Shown here: positions 45,171 through 53,497 of the stretch, one piece after another
How positions within the stretch are numbered: the first letter of the stretch is position 1
How the letters are laid out: each line of letters opens with the position of its first letter
Origin: Actinomycetota bacterium
Lineage (GTDB): Bacteria; Actinomycetota; Acidimicrobiia; Acidimicrobiales; Ilumatobacteraceae
Direction of reading: 5' to 3'
NCBI GenBank assembly: GCA_947454105.1
Contig: CANGIP010000004.1
Location: 62,001-126,000, forward strand
Length of the DNA stretch: 64,000 nucleotides
Notes under the pieces: generated by a model
The model's database searches: none
What the model was told of the DNA's origin: nothing
What the model saw: only the letters and a program-made list of their open reading frames with translations
Translations under genes and position numbers: made by a program

Positions 45171-46082
45171 TTACGCGAGCGCCTGTAATGCTGCCTGGTA
45201 CATATCGGACACATTGGGCACAAGACCAGTCCAAATCTGTTGCTGAAGAGCCGCTTGGTGGACCAACATGCCAAGGCCATCGATGGCTAGTGCTCCGCGA
45301 CGACGGGCCTGACGTAAAAGTTCGGTCTCAATGGGGTGATAGACCAAATCCACAACGATGTGATCAGGGCGAATTAGATCGACTGAGATCGGACTCACCG
45401 ATACATTTTTGGACACAGTCCCTGGGCTCTTAGTCATCCCGACACTGGTGGCATTGATGATGATGTCGCTATTCGCCGCTGCTGCAAAAAGCGATGTGCT
45501 GTCTGTGGTTGAGACAGCAGTGGCGATTGAGGGGGCTAGAGCGACGGCCATCTGAGCGTTATCGAGTGATCGATTGGCAACAAAGATTTGCCGACATGCA
45601 TGACGATGAAGCGCATCGATGACCGAGCGAGCGGCTCCCCCTGCTCCCAGAATCAAAATTGCTTGACCGTTAACGCTGACGCCTTGTTCTTTGAGGCTCG
45701 CCACGAGACCGTCGCCATCGGTGCTGTGACCGATCAATGAACCATCGGCGGCAACTTCAACGGTGTTGACACTGTGTAAAGCCTGAGCTGCTGCACTCAC
45801 TGCATCAACTAAAGAAGCGATCGCGGTTTTGTGTGGCATGGTGACCGACAGCCCCCGCAGACCGAGAGTCTTCATCGCATCTAGGGCCGACTGAGCCTCG
45901 CCCTCTTTGACTTCGCAGGCGACATACACCCAATCAATTCCGAGTGATCGAAAACCAACGTTATGAATGACCGGAGACAGACTGTGCTTGACAGGGTCTC
46001 CAATCACGGCAGCAATTGATGTGCCAGCATGTATTCGTTTTTCGCTCAGTGCGATTTCAAAAGTTTGTTGAGTTGAGGTCAT
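45171..46082 (-). CDS. aroE: Shikimate dehydrogenase
   Basis: NADPH-dependent reductase of 3-dehydroshikimate. Family markers are AAVIGDPVKHSLSPVIHN (substrate site), LSVTMPHKTAI with the catalytic Lys, HSTDGDGLVASL and ILGAGGAARSVIDAL for NADP, and GLGMLVHQAALQQQIW near the end. The frame continues upstream within mltG. ATG at 46082 falls one base after the mltG stop and gives 303 residues, slightly above the usual 270-290. Confidence 0.95.
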   Translation of the reverse strand: MTSTQQTFEIALSEKRIHAGTSIAAVIGDPVKHSLSPVIHNVGFRSLGIDWVYVACEVKEGEAQSALDAMKTLGLRGLSVTMPHKTAIASLVDAVSAAAQALHSVNTVEVAADGSLIGHSTDGDGLVASLKEQGVSVNGQAILILGAGGAARSVIDALHRHACRQIFVANRSLDNAQMAVALAPSIATAVSTTDSTSLFAAAANSDIIINATSVGMTKSPGTVSKNVSVSPISVDLIRPDHIVVDLVYHPIETELLRQARRRGALAIDGLGMLVHQAALQQQIWTGLVPNVSDMYQAALQALA

Positions 46083-46083
46083 G

Positions 46084-47274
46084 TCAGAGAACTCCTGCAA
46101 TGATCGCCGCTTGAACGTTGGCTTGATGTTGCGCCAACGTTGCGGCGAACACGTGGTGTCCGTCTTTGTCGGAGAGCACATAGTAGATGTACAAACAAGG
46201 GGAACCGTCGGTGATTTCTCGACAGATTGGGTCGCCAGCTGATGGATTTGGTGCAGGATTCAACGCAGCATTGATTGCGGCGCGTCCCGGATTTGCAATG
46301 GGCGTTGGCGGCAACCCGGTATGAAGATACGAGTTGTACGGGCTGTCAATGGCCTTCAATTCGACAAAAGGTAAATCTGGATTCTGTTTGTACAAAAGGG
46401 TGGCATCAACTTCGAGAGGCATGCCAAGAGTCAGACGATTGTAGATAACTCGAGAGATTTTCGCCCGATCTTCGGGCACTTTTGCCTCTCGTTCAATGAT
46501 TGAGGCGATCGTCAATACCTCGTACGGGCTGAGGCCAACGGTATTCATTGAATCGTCAAGGCCCTCTTGTCTCCCGACACGTTCCATCAGTTTGAGCATT
46601 TGTTGAGCGACCTGTGTCGCAGTTTCGTCGCCGCTGATGAGATAGGTATCAGGAAAGAGCAAACCTTCAAGGCTCGTCACAGCATCAGGTTGATAGACAG
46701 AACGGACGGCAGAAATCTCCGCCAAGGTGTCGCCCGTCTTGGCGAGGAAGTCAGATTCTTTGACCGACTTCACAACTTCGCCAAGTCGTTGTGCCATTTG
46801 TTGCAAAGTAAAACCTTCGGGGAAGGTGACCTTGGTCAAAGTTTCGTTAGGTGGTGTTCGTAGAACTCGCAGAATATTGCCGACGTGATCGTGCGGTTTC
46901 AACGTATAGAAACCAGCAGCAACAACAAGTCCACCTTTTGACGAAACATAGGAACGGAAAACGGAATCGTTCACAATGAAGCCTTCTTGTTCAAGGCGTT
47001 TACTGACCGAAACTAAGTCATCTGTTTCGGTCACGGTAAAGATTTCGGCGGCACCTGGATCTCCTGGTGGGTTGACCTGACGTAAATACCAAAATTGATA
47101 ACCACCGTAAACAACTGCCACGATCGCGAGAATCGCGACGAGACCGAGGGCGATGCGATTGAGGATTTTTCTGCTCGGAAACCGAGAAAGTGGCGAGACG
47201 GCAACATGAATTTTGGGAAGGACCTGATACGGGTCTTGTGTTGATTCATCGCCTGTCGAACTGTCACGGCTCAT
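46084..47274 (-). CDS. mltG: Endolytic transglycosylase MltG (YceG-like)
   Basis: Membrane-anchored murein lytic enzyme that ends glycan strands. One membrane segment (about 42-65) follows a polar N-terminus. The YceG-like domain has a LysM-like part, TFPEGFTLQQMAQRLG, then the catalytic region YEVLTIASIIEREAKVPEDRA with the Glu, and YNSYLHTGLPPTPIANPG. ATG at 47274 overlaps the ruvX stop in an ATGA junction; the longer frame start at 47298 is less likely. The ruvX-mltG-aroE order is conserved in actinobacteria. Confidence 0.95.
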   Translation of the reverse strand: MSRDSSTGDESTQDPYQVLPKIHVAVSPLSRFPSRKILNRIALGLVAILAIVAVVYGGYQFWYLRQVNPPGDPGAAEIFTVTETDDLVSVSKRLEQEGFIVNDSVFRSYVSSKGGLVVAAGFYTLKPHDHVGNILRVLRTPPNETLTKVTFPEGFTLQQMAQRLGEVVKSVKESDFLAKTGDTLAEISAVRSVYQPDAVTSLEGLLFPDTYLISGDETATQVAQQMLKLMERVGRQEGLDDSMNTVGLSPYEVLTIASIIEREAKVPEDRAKISRVIYNRLTLGMPLEVDATLLYKQNPDLPFVELKAIDSPYNSYLHTGLPPTPIANPGRAAINAALNPAPNPSAGDPICREITDGSPCLYIYYVLSDKDGHHVFAATLAQHQANVQAAIIAGVL

Positions 47275-47690
47275 GAGTTGCGACGTCTTTCTAACCACGC
47301 TTGCAACATGATGGCAGCGGCAACTTTGTCGACGAATTGACGTCGGGCAGTAGCACTGAGTTCGGCTTCTTTCAGCACTCGGTCAGCAGCGACGGTTGTC
47401 ATTCGCTCATCAAACATTTCTACGGGCACAGAAAGAACCGTACTGAGTCGACGGGCTTCGGTGGTGGCGGCCTTTGCTGCCGGTCCGTGTCCGCCAGACA
47501 TCAAAAGTGGAAGACCAACAACAACAATCTCGGCTTCTTCTTCAATCACCAAGTCAAGAATCTTTTGGTGATCTAGCCGAACTGACTTACTGCGGAAAAT
47601 GACTGAATGAGGGCTGGCAATCGTGCCTGAAAAATCACTGACTGCGACGCCGATGCGTTTTGTACCGAGGTCGAGTCCGATGGCTCGCAT
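47271..47690 (-). CDS. ruvX: YqgF/RuvX-family nuclease (pre-16S rRNA processing)
   Basis: Small RNase H-fold protein, essential in many bacteria and linked to 16S rRNA 5'-end maturation. It has the first catalytic Asp in AIGLDLGTKRIGVAVSD, VVVGLPLLMSGGHGPAA and the later Glu/Asp in FDERMTTVAADRVL and FVDKVAAAIMLQAWLE. The 139-residue size fits. The start touches the alaS stop and the end overlaps mltG. Confidence 0.95.
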   Translation of the reverse strand: MRAIGLDLGTKRIGVAVSDFSGTIASPHSVIFRSKSVRLDHQKILDLVIEEEAEIVVVGLPLLMSGGHGPAAKAATTEARRLSTVLSVPVEMFDERMTTVAADRVLKEAELSATARRQFVDKVAAAIMLQAWLERRRNS

Positions 47691-50302
47691 CAGCTGCGTG
47701 CCGCCTCCTGCGCTAAACGAAGAGCTTCAGGGATTCCCTCAGGATTCTTTCCACCAGCAGTCGCGATATCGCCCTTGCCGCCCCCGCCGCCGCCGACAGC
47801 TTTTGCTGCCGCAGTAATTAACTGAGCGGCGTTCTTTCCGCTTGCTGGATCAACAGCACCCACGAGCGACACTCCTCCACCGGGCGAAACTCCGATGAGG
47901 ACGACTGTGTGCACATTGGGTTGTTGACGAACCGCAATCGTAAGGTCTCGTAGATCTCCAGGTGTCAAGTCATCAACTTGAGTAACAACGATTCCGTCGA
48001 CGGCTTCAGCGGCAAGAGCTGCCGCAGCAGTAACTGCTAATCGAGAACGCAAAGTCTTGTTCTCATCTTGCAGCCCCTTGATGTCATCTACTTTGCGCTG
48101 GACGCCAATCATCAACTCATCAGGACCAGATCCGACGAGACGCGCCGCATCGGCTATAACGCGACGATCATGTTGTAAAAGATTCAAAGTGCGAGTTCCG
48201 GCGACTGCTTCAATGCGACGCAAGTTTGCGCCAACTGAACCTTCGGAAATCACTTTGATGATTCCGATGTCACCTGTTGCTGAAACGTGGGTACCACCAC
48301 ACAACTCAACAGAGGGTCCGGCCGAAAGAACACGTACGCGGTCACCGTATTTGTCGCCGAAGAAAGCAATCGCTCCCTTGGCGAGTGCTTCTTCTTTGGA
48401 AGATTCAGTGGAATCAACATGTTCGTTCGAAAGTGTGAGACTGTTCGCAAGTTCTTCAATACGCAGTAACTCTTCTTCGGACACGGCGTCGTAATGACTG
48501 AAGTCAAAACGTAGGCGTTCATCGTCCACGAGTGATCCTGCTTGCTTCACATGCTCACCCAGAACTTGGCGTAGCGACCAATGCAAAATGTGGGTTGCCG
48601 TGTGGTGGCGACGAATCGCTAACCGACGTGTCGCATCAATATCGGCACTGACACTTTGATTCACCATCAGACTGCCGGAAACAACCCGACACTGGTGACG
48701 GCGAAGGCCGGGTAATGCAAAAGTGGTGTTGATGACTTCGTAACGATTGGCTCCAGAAGAGATGAAGCCCGTATCGCCTACTTGGCCGCCGCTTTCGGCA
48801 TAGAACGGAGTGCGATCGAGGAAGAGATCAAAGGTTCCGTCGTCGTCTGGAATAATGGCCAAAATTTTGGCTTCACAAGAATCGAGTTCGTATCCAACAA
48901 ATTCTGTGGTACCGAATTCTTCCATGGCTTCGCGATACAAATCGTGACGATGTGAATCAACTTCTCCACCTTTACGGGCAGCCTTGGCGCGTTGGCGCTG
49001 CTGGTCCATTTCGGTGTTAAATCCTTCAATGTCAATTGCTAAGTCGCGTTCGTTCACTATTTCTTCAGTGACCTCAAGCGGGAAGCCGTAGGTGTCGTGC
49101 AACAAGAATGCCGCCGATCCCGACAACACTTTGTTCGACTTTGCAGCCGATTGCAATTCGTCTTCCAAAATGGTGAGACCGGTTTTCAGGGTTTGACGGA
49201 AGCGTTCTTCTTCTTTGGTGAGCACTCCCATGATGAAGTCTTTTTGCGCGACGACTTCGGGGTACGCCTGGCCCATGGTGGTGATTGCCGTTTCAACAAG
49301 TGATGGCATGACGAGCTTTTCAGTTCCGAGCAAATAGGCATGGCGCACGGCGCGACGAATAATGCGGCGAAGTACATAACCGCGACCTTCATTCGACGGG
49401 AAAACGCCATCGCCGACAAGCATGGTGCTCGAACGAGCGTGTTCAGCAAGTACTCGCAATGAAAAACTGGCACGATCTTCGTAATCGCCAATCTTGTACG
49501 TTGCGCCAGTCACGGATTGGGCAGTTTCAACGATGGGGAAAATTGCGTCGGTCTCCCACACGCTGTCTTTTCCTTGTACCAAAGCCAAGATGCGCTCAAG
49601 TCCGGCGCCAGTGTCGATAGAAGGCTTAGGTAACGGTGTACGAGTGCCATCAGGGGCCTGGTTGTACTGCATGAAAACCAAGTTCCAGAACTCCATGAAG
49701 CGATCGCCGTGTGGATCATTCAGCGGGCCACCATCGGGTCCGAACTCAGGTCCACGGTCGATGTGCAATTCAGAACACGGACCACACGGACCGGTGTCTC
49801 CCATTTGCCAGAAGTTGTCTTTGTCACCTAAACGCTGAATGCGATTCATGGGCACACCGACTTGCTCGTGCCACATTGCTTCGGCCTCGTCATCACTGGT
49901 ATGGACGGTCACCCAAATGCGATCGCCATCAAACCCAAGGTTCTCGGTGACGAATTCCCAGCTCCAAGGAATCGCTGACTCTTTGAAGTAGTCACCAAAT
50001 GAGAAGTTGCCCAACATCTCGAAGAACACCAAGTGTCGCTTGGTACGACCAACGTCATCAAGGTCGTTGTGTTTGCCACCGGCCCGTGCGCACTTCTGAA
50101 CTGTTGCTGCTCTGCTGTACGGCGGAACTTCATCACCAACGAAGTACGGTTTGAAGGGCACCATGCCCGCCACGGTGAAGAGTACCGTCGGGTCGTGAGG
50201 AATGAGGCTCGCCGAAGCGACAGGAGTGTGTTGACGATCGGCGAAAAACTGGGTGAAGGCCGAGCGCAGTTCGTTGGCGGTGCGGGGGGTTTGCGGAGAC
50301 AT
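47690..50302 (-). CDS. alaS: Alanyl-tRNA synthetase
   Basis: Class II synthetase that charges tRNA-Ala and hydrolyses mischarged tRNA. The N-terminal catalytic core starts RTANELRSAFTQFFADRQHT and includes GMVPFKPYF. The editing site has HTATHILHWSL and CGGTHVSATGDIG zinc motifs. The C-terminal DHHA1 domain ends with a Gly-rich GGGGGGKGDIATAGGKN stretch. ATG at 50302 gives 870 residues; ATG at 50329 or the frame start at 50353 would add a few. TATCAT nine bases upstream of 50302 is a possible -10. It heads the alaS-ruvX-mltG-aro run. Confidence 0.97.
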   Translation of the reverse strand: MSPQTPRTANELRSAFTQFFADRQHTPVASASLIPHDPTVLFTVAGMVPFKPYFVGDEVPPYSRAATVQKCARAGGKHNDLDDVGRTKRHLVFFEMLGNFSFGDYFKESAIPWSWEFVTENLGFDGDRIWVTVHTSDDEAEAMWHEQVGVPMNRIQRLGDKDNFWQMGDTGPCGPCSELHIDRGPEFGPDGGPLNDPHGDRFMEFWNLVFMQYNQAPDGTRTPLPKPSIDTGAGLERILALVQGKDSVWETDAIFPIVETAQSVTGATYKIGDYEDRASFSLRVLAEHARSSTMLVGDGVFPSNEGRGYVLRRIIRRAVRHAYLLGTEKLVMPSLVETAITTMGQAYPEVVAQKDFIMGVLTKEEERFRQTLKTGLTILEDELQSAAKSNKVLSGSAAFLLHDTYGFPLEVTEEIVNERDLAIDIEGFNTEMDQQRQRAKAARKGGEVDSHRHDLYREAMEEFGTTEFVGYELDSCEAKILAIIPDDDGTFDLFLDRTPFYAESGGQVGDTGFISSGANRYEVINTTFALPGLRRHQCRVVSGSLMVNQSVSADIDATRRLAIRRHHTATHILHWSLRQVLGEHVKQAGSLVDDERLRFDFSHYDAVSEEELLRIEELANSLTLSNEHVDSTESSKEEALAKGAIAFFGDKYGDRVRVLSAGPSVELCGGTHVSATGDIGIIKVISEGSVGANLRRIEAVAGTRTLNLLQHDRRVIADAARLVGSGPDELMIGVQRKVDDIKGLQDENKTLRSRLAVTAAAALAAEAVDGIVVTQVDDLTPGDLRDLTIAVRQQPNVHTVVLIGVSPGGGVSLVGAVDPASGKNAAQLITAAAKAVGGGGGGKGDIATAGGKNPEGIPEALRLAQEAARS

Positions 50303-50341
50303 GACCCCGAAATGATACCCAAGGTTCATCGTCGGAATAAG

Positions 50342-50357
50342 GGTTATTGGCATAACC
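50342..50357. promoter_or_regulatory. Palindrome over the divergent alaS / cysteine-cluster promoter
   Basis: GGTTAT-TGGC-ATAACC is a perfect 6-bp inverted repeat with a 4-base centre. Its right arm overlaps the TAACCT -10 of the plus-strand gene and it lies just upstream of the alaS starts. This position is typical of an operator, though a hairpin is also possible. Confidence 0.4.
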
Positions 50358-50364
50358 TATTCGT
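50353..50364 (+). promoter_or_regulatory. Leaderless-type promoter of the cysteine-cluster gene
   Basis: TAACCT at 50353-50358, six bases (ATTCGT), then GTG at 50365. Confidence 0.6.
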
Positions 50365-51177
50365 GTGAGCAACTCAGCCAAAGAAAAATCATCCAAATCA
50401 ACCGCTGTGACGAAGCGCAAAGCGATCCCCGTGACTGGATTGTCAGGTCGCCATGAAGATTTGCACGAAATGCTGTCGTTTGAAGATCCGAAAGAACAAA
50501 GGTCATGGATCTTTGATGCAACCTTCATGCGCTCATCGTGGAAGTGCATTTTCGGCGAAGGTTGCCAAGGCATTCTTGATGTGGCTTCGCCTGAACTCAA
50601 TCAAGGCTGTTGTTCTGAAGGCGCTCACTTCGTCGATGAAGACGATGTCGCCAATGTCGTGAAGGCTGTTGTTCGACTGACCGACAAGAATTGGCAGTTC
50701 AAGGACAAGGCCAAGAAAAAAGGATTCCTAAAAAAGAATAAGGAAGGCGACACTTTGACGCGCCGCGTCGACGGCGCTTGCATTTTTTTGAATCGTCCTG
50801 GCTTTGAAGGTGGAGCCGGATGTGCGTTCCACATTGCTGCAACCGAAGCAGGCGAACGTCCGCTCGATTGGAAACCAAATGTATGTTGGCAACTCCCCTT
50901 ACGTCTGGAGTATCACACCGATACCAACGGTTGGGTCAACACAGTTGTCCGTGAATGGAAACGACGCGACTGGGGCGACGGCGGAACCGATTTGCATTGG
51001 TGGTGCACCGATAACTCTGACGCATTCGTCGGTAAAGAACCGGTCTACAAGTACCTCAAGGAAGAGATCATTGAGTCTGTTGGCGCAAAGGTCTACGAAC
51101 TTTTGGTTGAAGCTCTTGAGCGCCCCACTGGTGTTGCTCTTCCCCACCCCGTGTTGACGGTGAAGAAGAGCAAGTAA
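50365..51177 (+). CDS. Cysteine-cluster protein resembling DUF3109/YkgJ-type
   Basis: Function unknown. After a basic, Ser/Lys-rich N-terminus the 270-residue protein has a cysteine pattern: WKCIFGEGCQG, then LNQGCCSEGAHF, GACIFLNRPGFEGGAGCAFH and NVCWQLPLRLE. The CC pair followed by C-F-L, C-A-x-H and a final Cys before a Pro-Leu stretch recalls DUF3109 and YkgJ families, thought to bind zinc or an Fe-S cluster. A Lys-rich insertion (KKKGFLKKNKEGD) sits in the middle. Start GTG at 50365. It is divergent from alaS and convergent with typA, its stop abutting the typA stop. Confidence 0.75.
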   Translation: MSNSAKEKSSKSTAVTKRKAIPVTGLSGRHEDLHEMLSFEDPKEQRSWIFDATFMRSSWKCIFGEGCQGILDVASPELNQGCCSEGAHFVDEDDVANVVKAVVRLTDKNWQFKDKAKKKGFLKKNKEGDTLTRRVDGACIFLNRPGFEGGAGCAFHIAATEAGERPLDWKPNVCWQLPLRLEYHTDTNGWVNTVVREWKRRDWGDGGTDLHWWCTDNSDAFVGKEPVYKYLKEEIIESVGAKVYELLVEALERPTGVALPHPVLTVKKSK

Positions 51178-53010
51178 CTAGTTGGCCTTCTTGAAGGCTT
51201 TTCGACGATCTTCAGGGTTGAGATAACGCTTACGAACGCGGATCGCTTTCGGAGTGACTTCAACGAGTTCATCATCAGCAATCCATTCGATTGCCGTTTC
51301 GAGTGTGTGAATACGCGGTGCAGCAAGTTTCACGCCATCGTCGTGACTGTGCGTACGAATGTTGTTCTTTTCTTTGGCGCGAACTGCGTTGACGACCATT
51401 TCGTCGCCACGTGCGCTTTCACCAACAACCATTCCTTCGTACGTTTTCTCACCTGGTTCCACGAAGAGTTCTCCACGAAGCTGCAGGTTGTCCAAAGCGT
51501 AGGCAGTCACCATTCCTTCGCGGTCGGCGATCATTGCACCACCGAGACGGTGAGGAAGCTCTCCGCACCACGGCATCCAACCGGCATGGTTTTGGTGCAA
51601 CATTGCAGTACCACGAGTGGTGGTCATCAAGAGCGAACGGAAACCAATGAGGCCACGACTTGGGCATTCGAAGGTAATCACGGTTCGACCCGGGTCGCCC
51701 GAACGTAAATCGGTGACTCGACCTTTACGAGGAGCCAAAGCTTGTGTGACTGCGCCGACGTATTCGTCGGGTACGTCGCATACACCGCGTTCGAGTGGTT
51801 CGAACTTTTTGCCGTTGACTTCTTTGGTAATGACTTCGGGGCGGCTCACTTGAAGTTCAAAGCCTTCGCGTCGCATTCCTTCAATAAGTACGGCTAACTG
51901 AAGTTCTCCGCGGCCCGCAACTTCCATCACGTCAGCAGAATCAGTTTCGTGCAACTTGATGGACACGTTTCCGAGAATTTCTTTGCGCAAGCGATCAATC
52001 AAGTGACGGCTCGTGAGGTACTTGCCGTCACGGCCAGCGAAAGGTGATGTGTTGACGCCAAAGGTCATACGCAGCACGGGTTCGTCAACAGTGAGTCGCG
52101 GAAGAGCTACCGGTGTTTCAGCAGAGGCAATGGTGTCGCCAATTTCAACTTCAGGGAAACCAGCTACGACGAACAGGTCGCCCGCACGAAGTTCATCAAC
52201 TTCAACGCGACTGACGCCCATGTAGGCCATCAATTGTGAAAGTCGACGCTTCAACGGCGGTTGTCCTTCAGCGAACTCTTCTTCGAGCAAGGCCACGTTC
52301 TCGCCTTTACGCATCACGCCTTGATACACGCGACCAATTGCCAAACGACCGAGGTACTCAGACGCATCAAGGTTGGTCACAAGAGCTTGCAACGGAGCAC
52401 TTGAGTCGCCGCCTGGTGCGGGGATCCGCTCAAGAATGGTGTCGAGCAGTGCCGAAAGATCGGCGTCAGCCGCCGGCATTCCGAGACCAACCATGGTTCG
52501 ACCTTCACGAGCAACGGCTGAAATCACGGAGAAGTCAATGTGGTGGTCATCGGCCTCGAGGTCGATAAACAACTGATAGACCTCGTCGAGAACTTCTTCA
52601 GCACGAGCGTCGCCACGGTCAACTTTGTTGATGACCACGATGGCCGGCAAGTTCAAAGAAAGTGCCTTCTGCAAAACGTAACGAGTTTGTGGTAGCGGGC
52701 CTTCGGCGGCATCAACGAGCAACAAAATGCCGTCAACCATCGTGAGCGCTCGTTCGACTTCTCCACCAAAGTCAGCGTGACCAGGTGTGTCAACCAAGTT
52801 GATCTTGGTGTCCTTGTAGATCACCGAAGCAGCCTTGGCCAAAATGGTGATTCCTCGCTCGCGTTCTTGATCATTCGAGTCCATGACTCGATCGACCACC
52901 GCTTGGTGGGCAGCAAAGGTTCCGGTTGCCCGCAACAGAGCGTCCACGAGAGTTGTTTTTCCATGGTCGACGTGCGCGACTAACGCGACATTTCTTAGTT
53001 GTGTATACAT
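51178..53010 (-). CDS. typA: Ribosome-associated GTPase TypA/BipA
   Basis: Translational GTPase that assists ribosome assembly and stress growth. G motifs are AHVDHGKTTLVDALL, ERERGITI (switch I), DTPGHADFGGEVERAL and INKVDRGDARAEEV. EF-G-like domains III and V and the BipA C-terminal domain follow (ECPSRGLIGFRSLLMT, GMVVGESARGDEMVVN). ATG at 53010 gives 610 residues; a TTG at 53025 is also in frame. It lies 20 bases past the small gene upstream and shares its strand. Confidence 0.96.
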   Translation of the reverse strand: MYTQLRNVALVAHVDHGKTTLVDALLRATGTFAAHQAVVDRVMDSNDQERERGITILAKAASVIYKDTKINLVDTPGHADFGGEVERALTMVDGILLLVDAAEGPLPQTRYVLQKALSLNLPAIVVINKVDRGDARAEEVLDEVYQLFIDLEADDHHIDFSVISAVAREGRTMVGLGMPAADADLSALLDTILERIPAPGGDSSAPLQALVTNLDASEYLGRLAIGRVYQGVMRKGENVALLEEEFAEGQPPLKRRLSQLMAYMGVSRVEVDELRAGDLFVVAGFPEVEIGDTIASAETPVALPRLTVDEPVLRMTFGVNTSPFAGRDGKYLTSRHLIDRLRKEILGNVSIKLHETDSADVMEVAGRGELQLAVLIEGMRREGFELQVSRPEVITKEVNGKKFEPLERGVCDVPDEYVGAVTQALAPRKGRVTDLRSGDPGRTVITFECPSRGLIGFRSLLMTTTRGTAMLHQNHAGWMPWCGELPHRLGGAMIADREGMVTAYALDNLQLRGELFVEPGEKTYEGMVVGESARGDEMVVNAVRAKEKNNIRTHSHDDGVKLAAPRIHTLETAIEWIADDELVEVTPKAIRVRKRYLNPEDRRKAFKKAN

Positions 53011-53030
53011 ATCAGTTGTGGACAACCGGC

Positions 53031-53237
53031 TTAGGCCAGGTCGTCGTCCTCGTCCTCAGCCTCAATCTCGTCTTCATCGTCAAACACGACTCCGTACTTT
53101 TCGGCTAAGGCTGCGTACTCATCATCTTGAGAACGCGGTTGCGAGTCTCCGCCACCAAGGCCGAGATCAAAGGCACTGGGGCCTGCTTGCTTCAATTTTC
53201 TCGCTTCTTCGAAACGACGATGACGACCCTTTTTCAC
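53031..53237 (-). CDS. Small charged protein upstream of typA
   Basis: No family recognised. The 68-residue product starts with a basic stretch KKGRHRRFEEARKLKQ and ends in a strongly acidic tail (DDEDEIEAEDEDDDLA) after EYAALAEKYGVVF. The start is GTG at 53237 with GGAG nine bases upstream. The clear ribosome site, charge asymmetry and tight spacing with typA suggest a real gene. A basic-then-acidic layout is seen in ribosome- or RNA-associated small proteins, but this is only suggestive. Confidence 0.6.
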   Translation of the reverse strand: MKKGRHRRFEEARKLKQAGPSAFDLGLGGGDSQPRSQDDEYAALAEKYGVVFDDEDEIEAEDEDDDLA

Positions 53238-53497
53238 GGCAGGGCTCCGAACTTGTGAGAGGGGTAAGCGGTGGTTACGAAAATGAGTGGCACAGGCCTG
53301 AGAACAGGACGCACCGACTCAAAATCGGCCAAGTCACGTGACTGCTCACACGACGGGGCGACAAGAGTGTAGGACCAAATGACCTCTATATGTGGGAACT
53401 TCAGGCTCTTTCGTGTTTTTTCAGTGTGCCATCGGTAGCCCTGAGGCCCTTGAACTGCCCGCCTCGAGGCTTTTGGGGCTAAATCTTGGCGACTCCG
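53238..53497. other. Largest gap in the window, with palindromes but no gene seen
   Basis: About 260 bases with no convincing open frame. It holds a perfect 12-bp palindrome AGTCACGTGACT (53332-53343) and a GCCTCGAGGC palindrome near 53461 within a broader AGCCC/GGGCT pairing. It includes the leader and promoter of the small gene-typA unit and the 3' side of rnd. A tRNA-like anticodon stem at about 53313 is discussed as rejected. Confidence 0.6.
53332..53343. promoter_or_regulatory. Perfect 12-bp palindrome AGTCACGTGACT
   Basis: Lies about 95 bases before the small gene-typA start. A CACGTG core with symmetrical flanks is a plausible dimer-binding operator. No regulator can be assigned. Confidence 0.35.

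Noticed and set aside
53290-53360. tRNA-Leu(CAA)-like anticodon arm (CCGA-CTCAAAA-TCGG with preceding ACGC)
   Set aside because: The anticodon stem-loop looks right, but no TTCRA T-loop, acceptor stem or D-arm can be placed around it.
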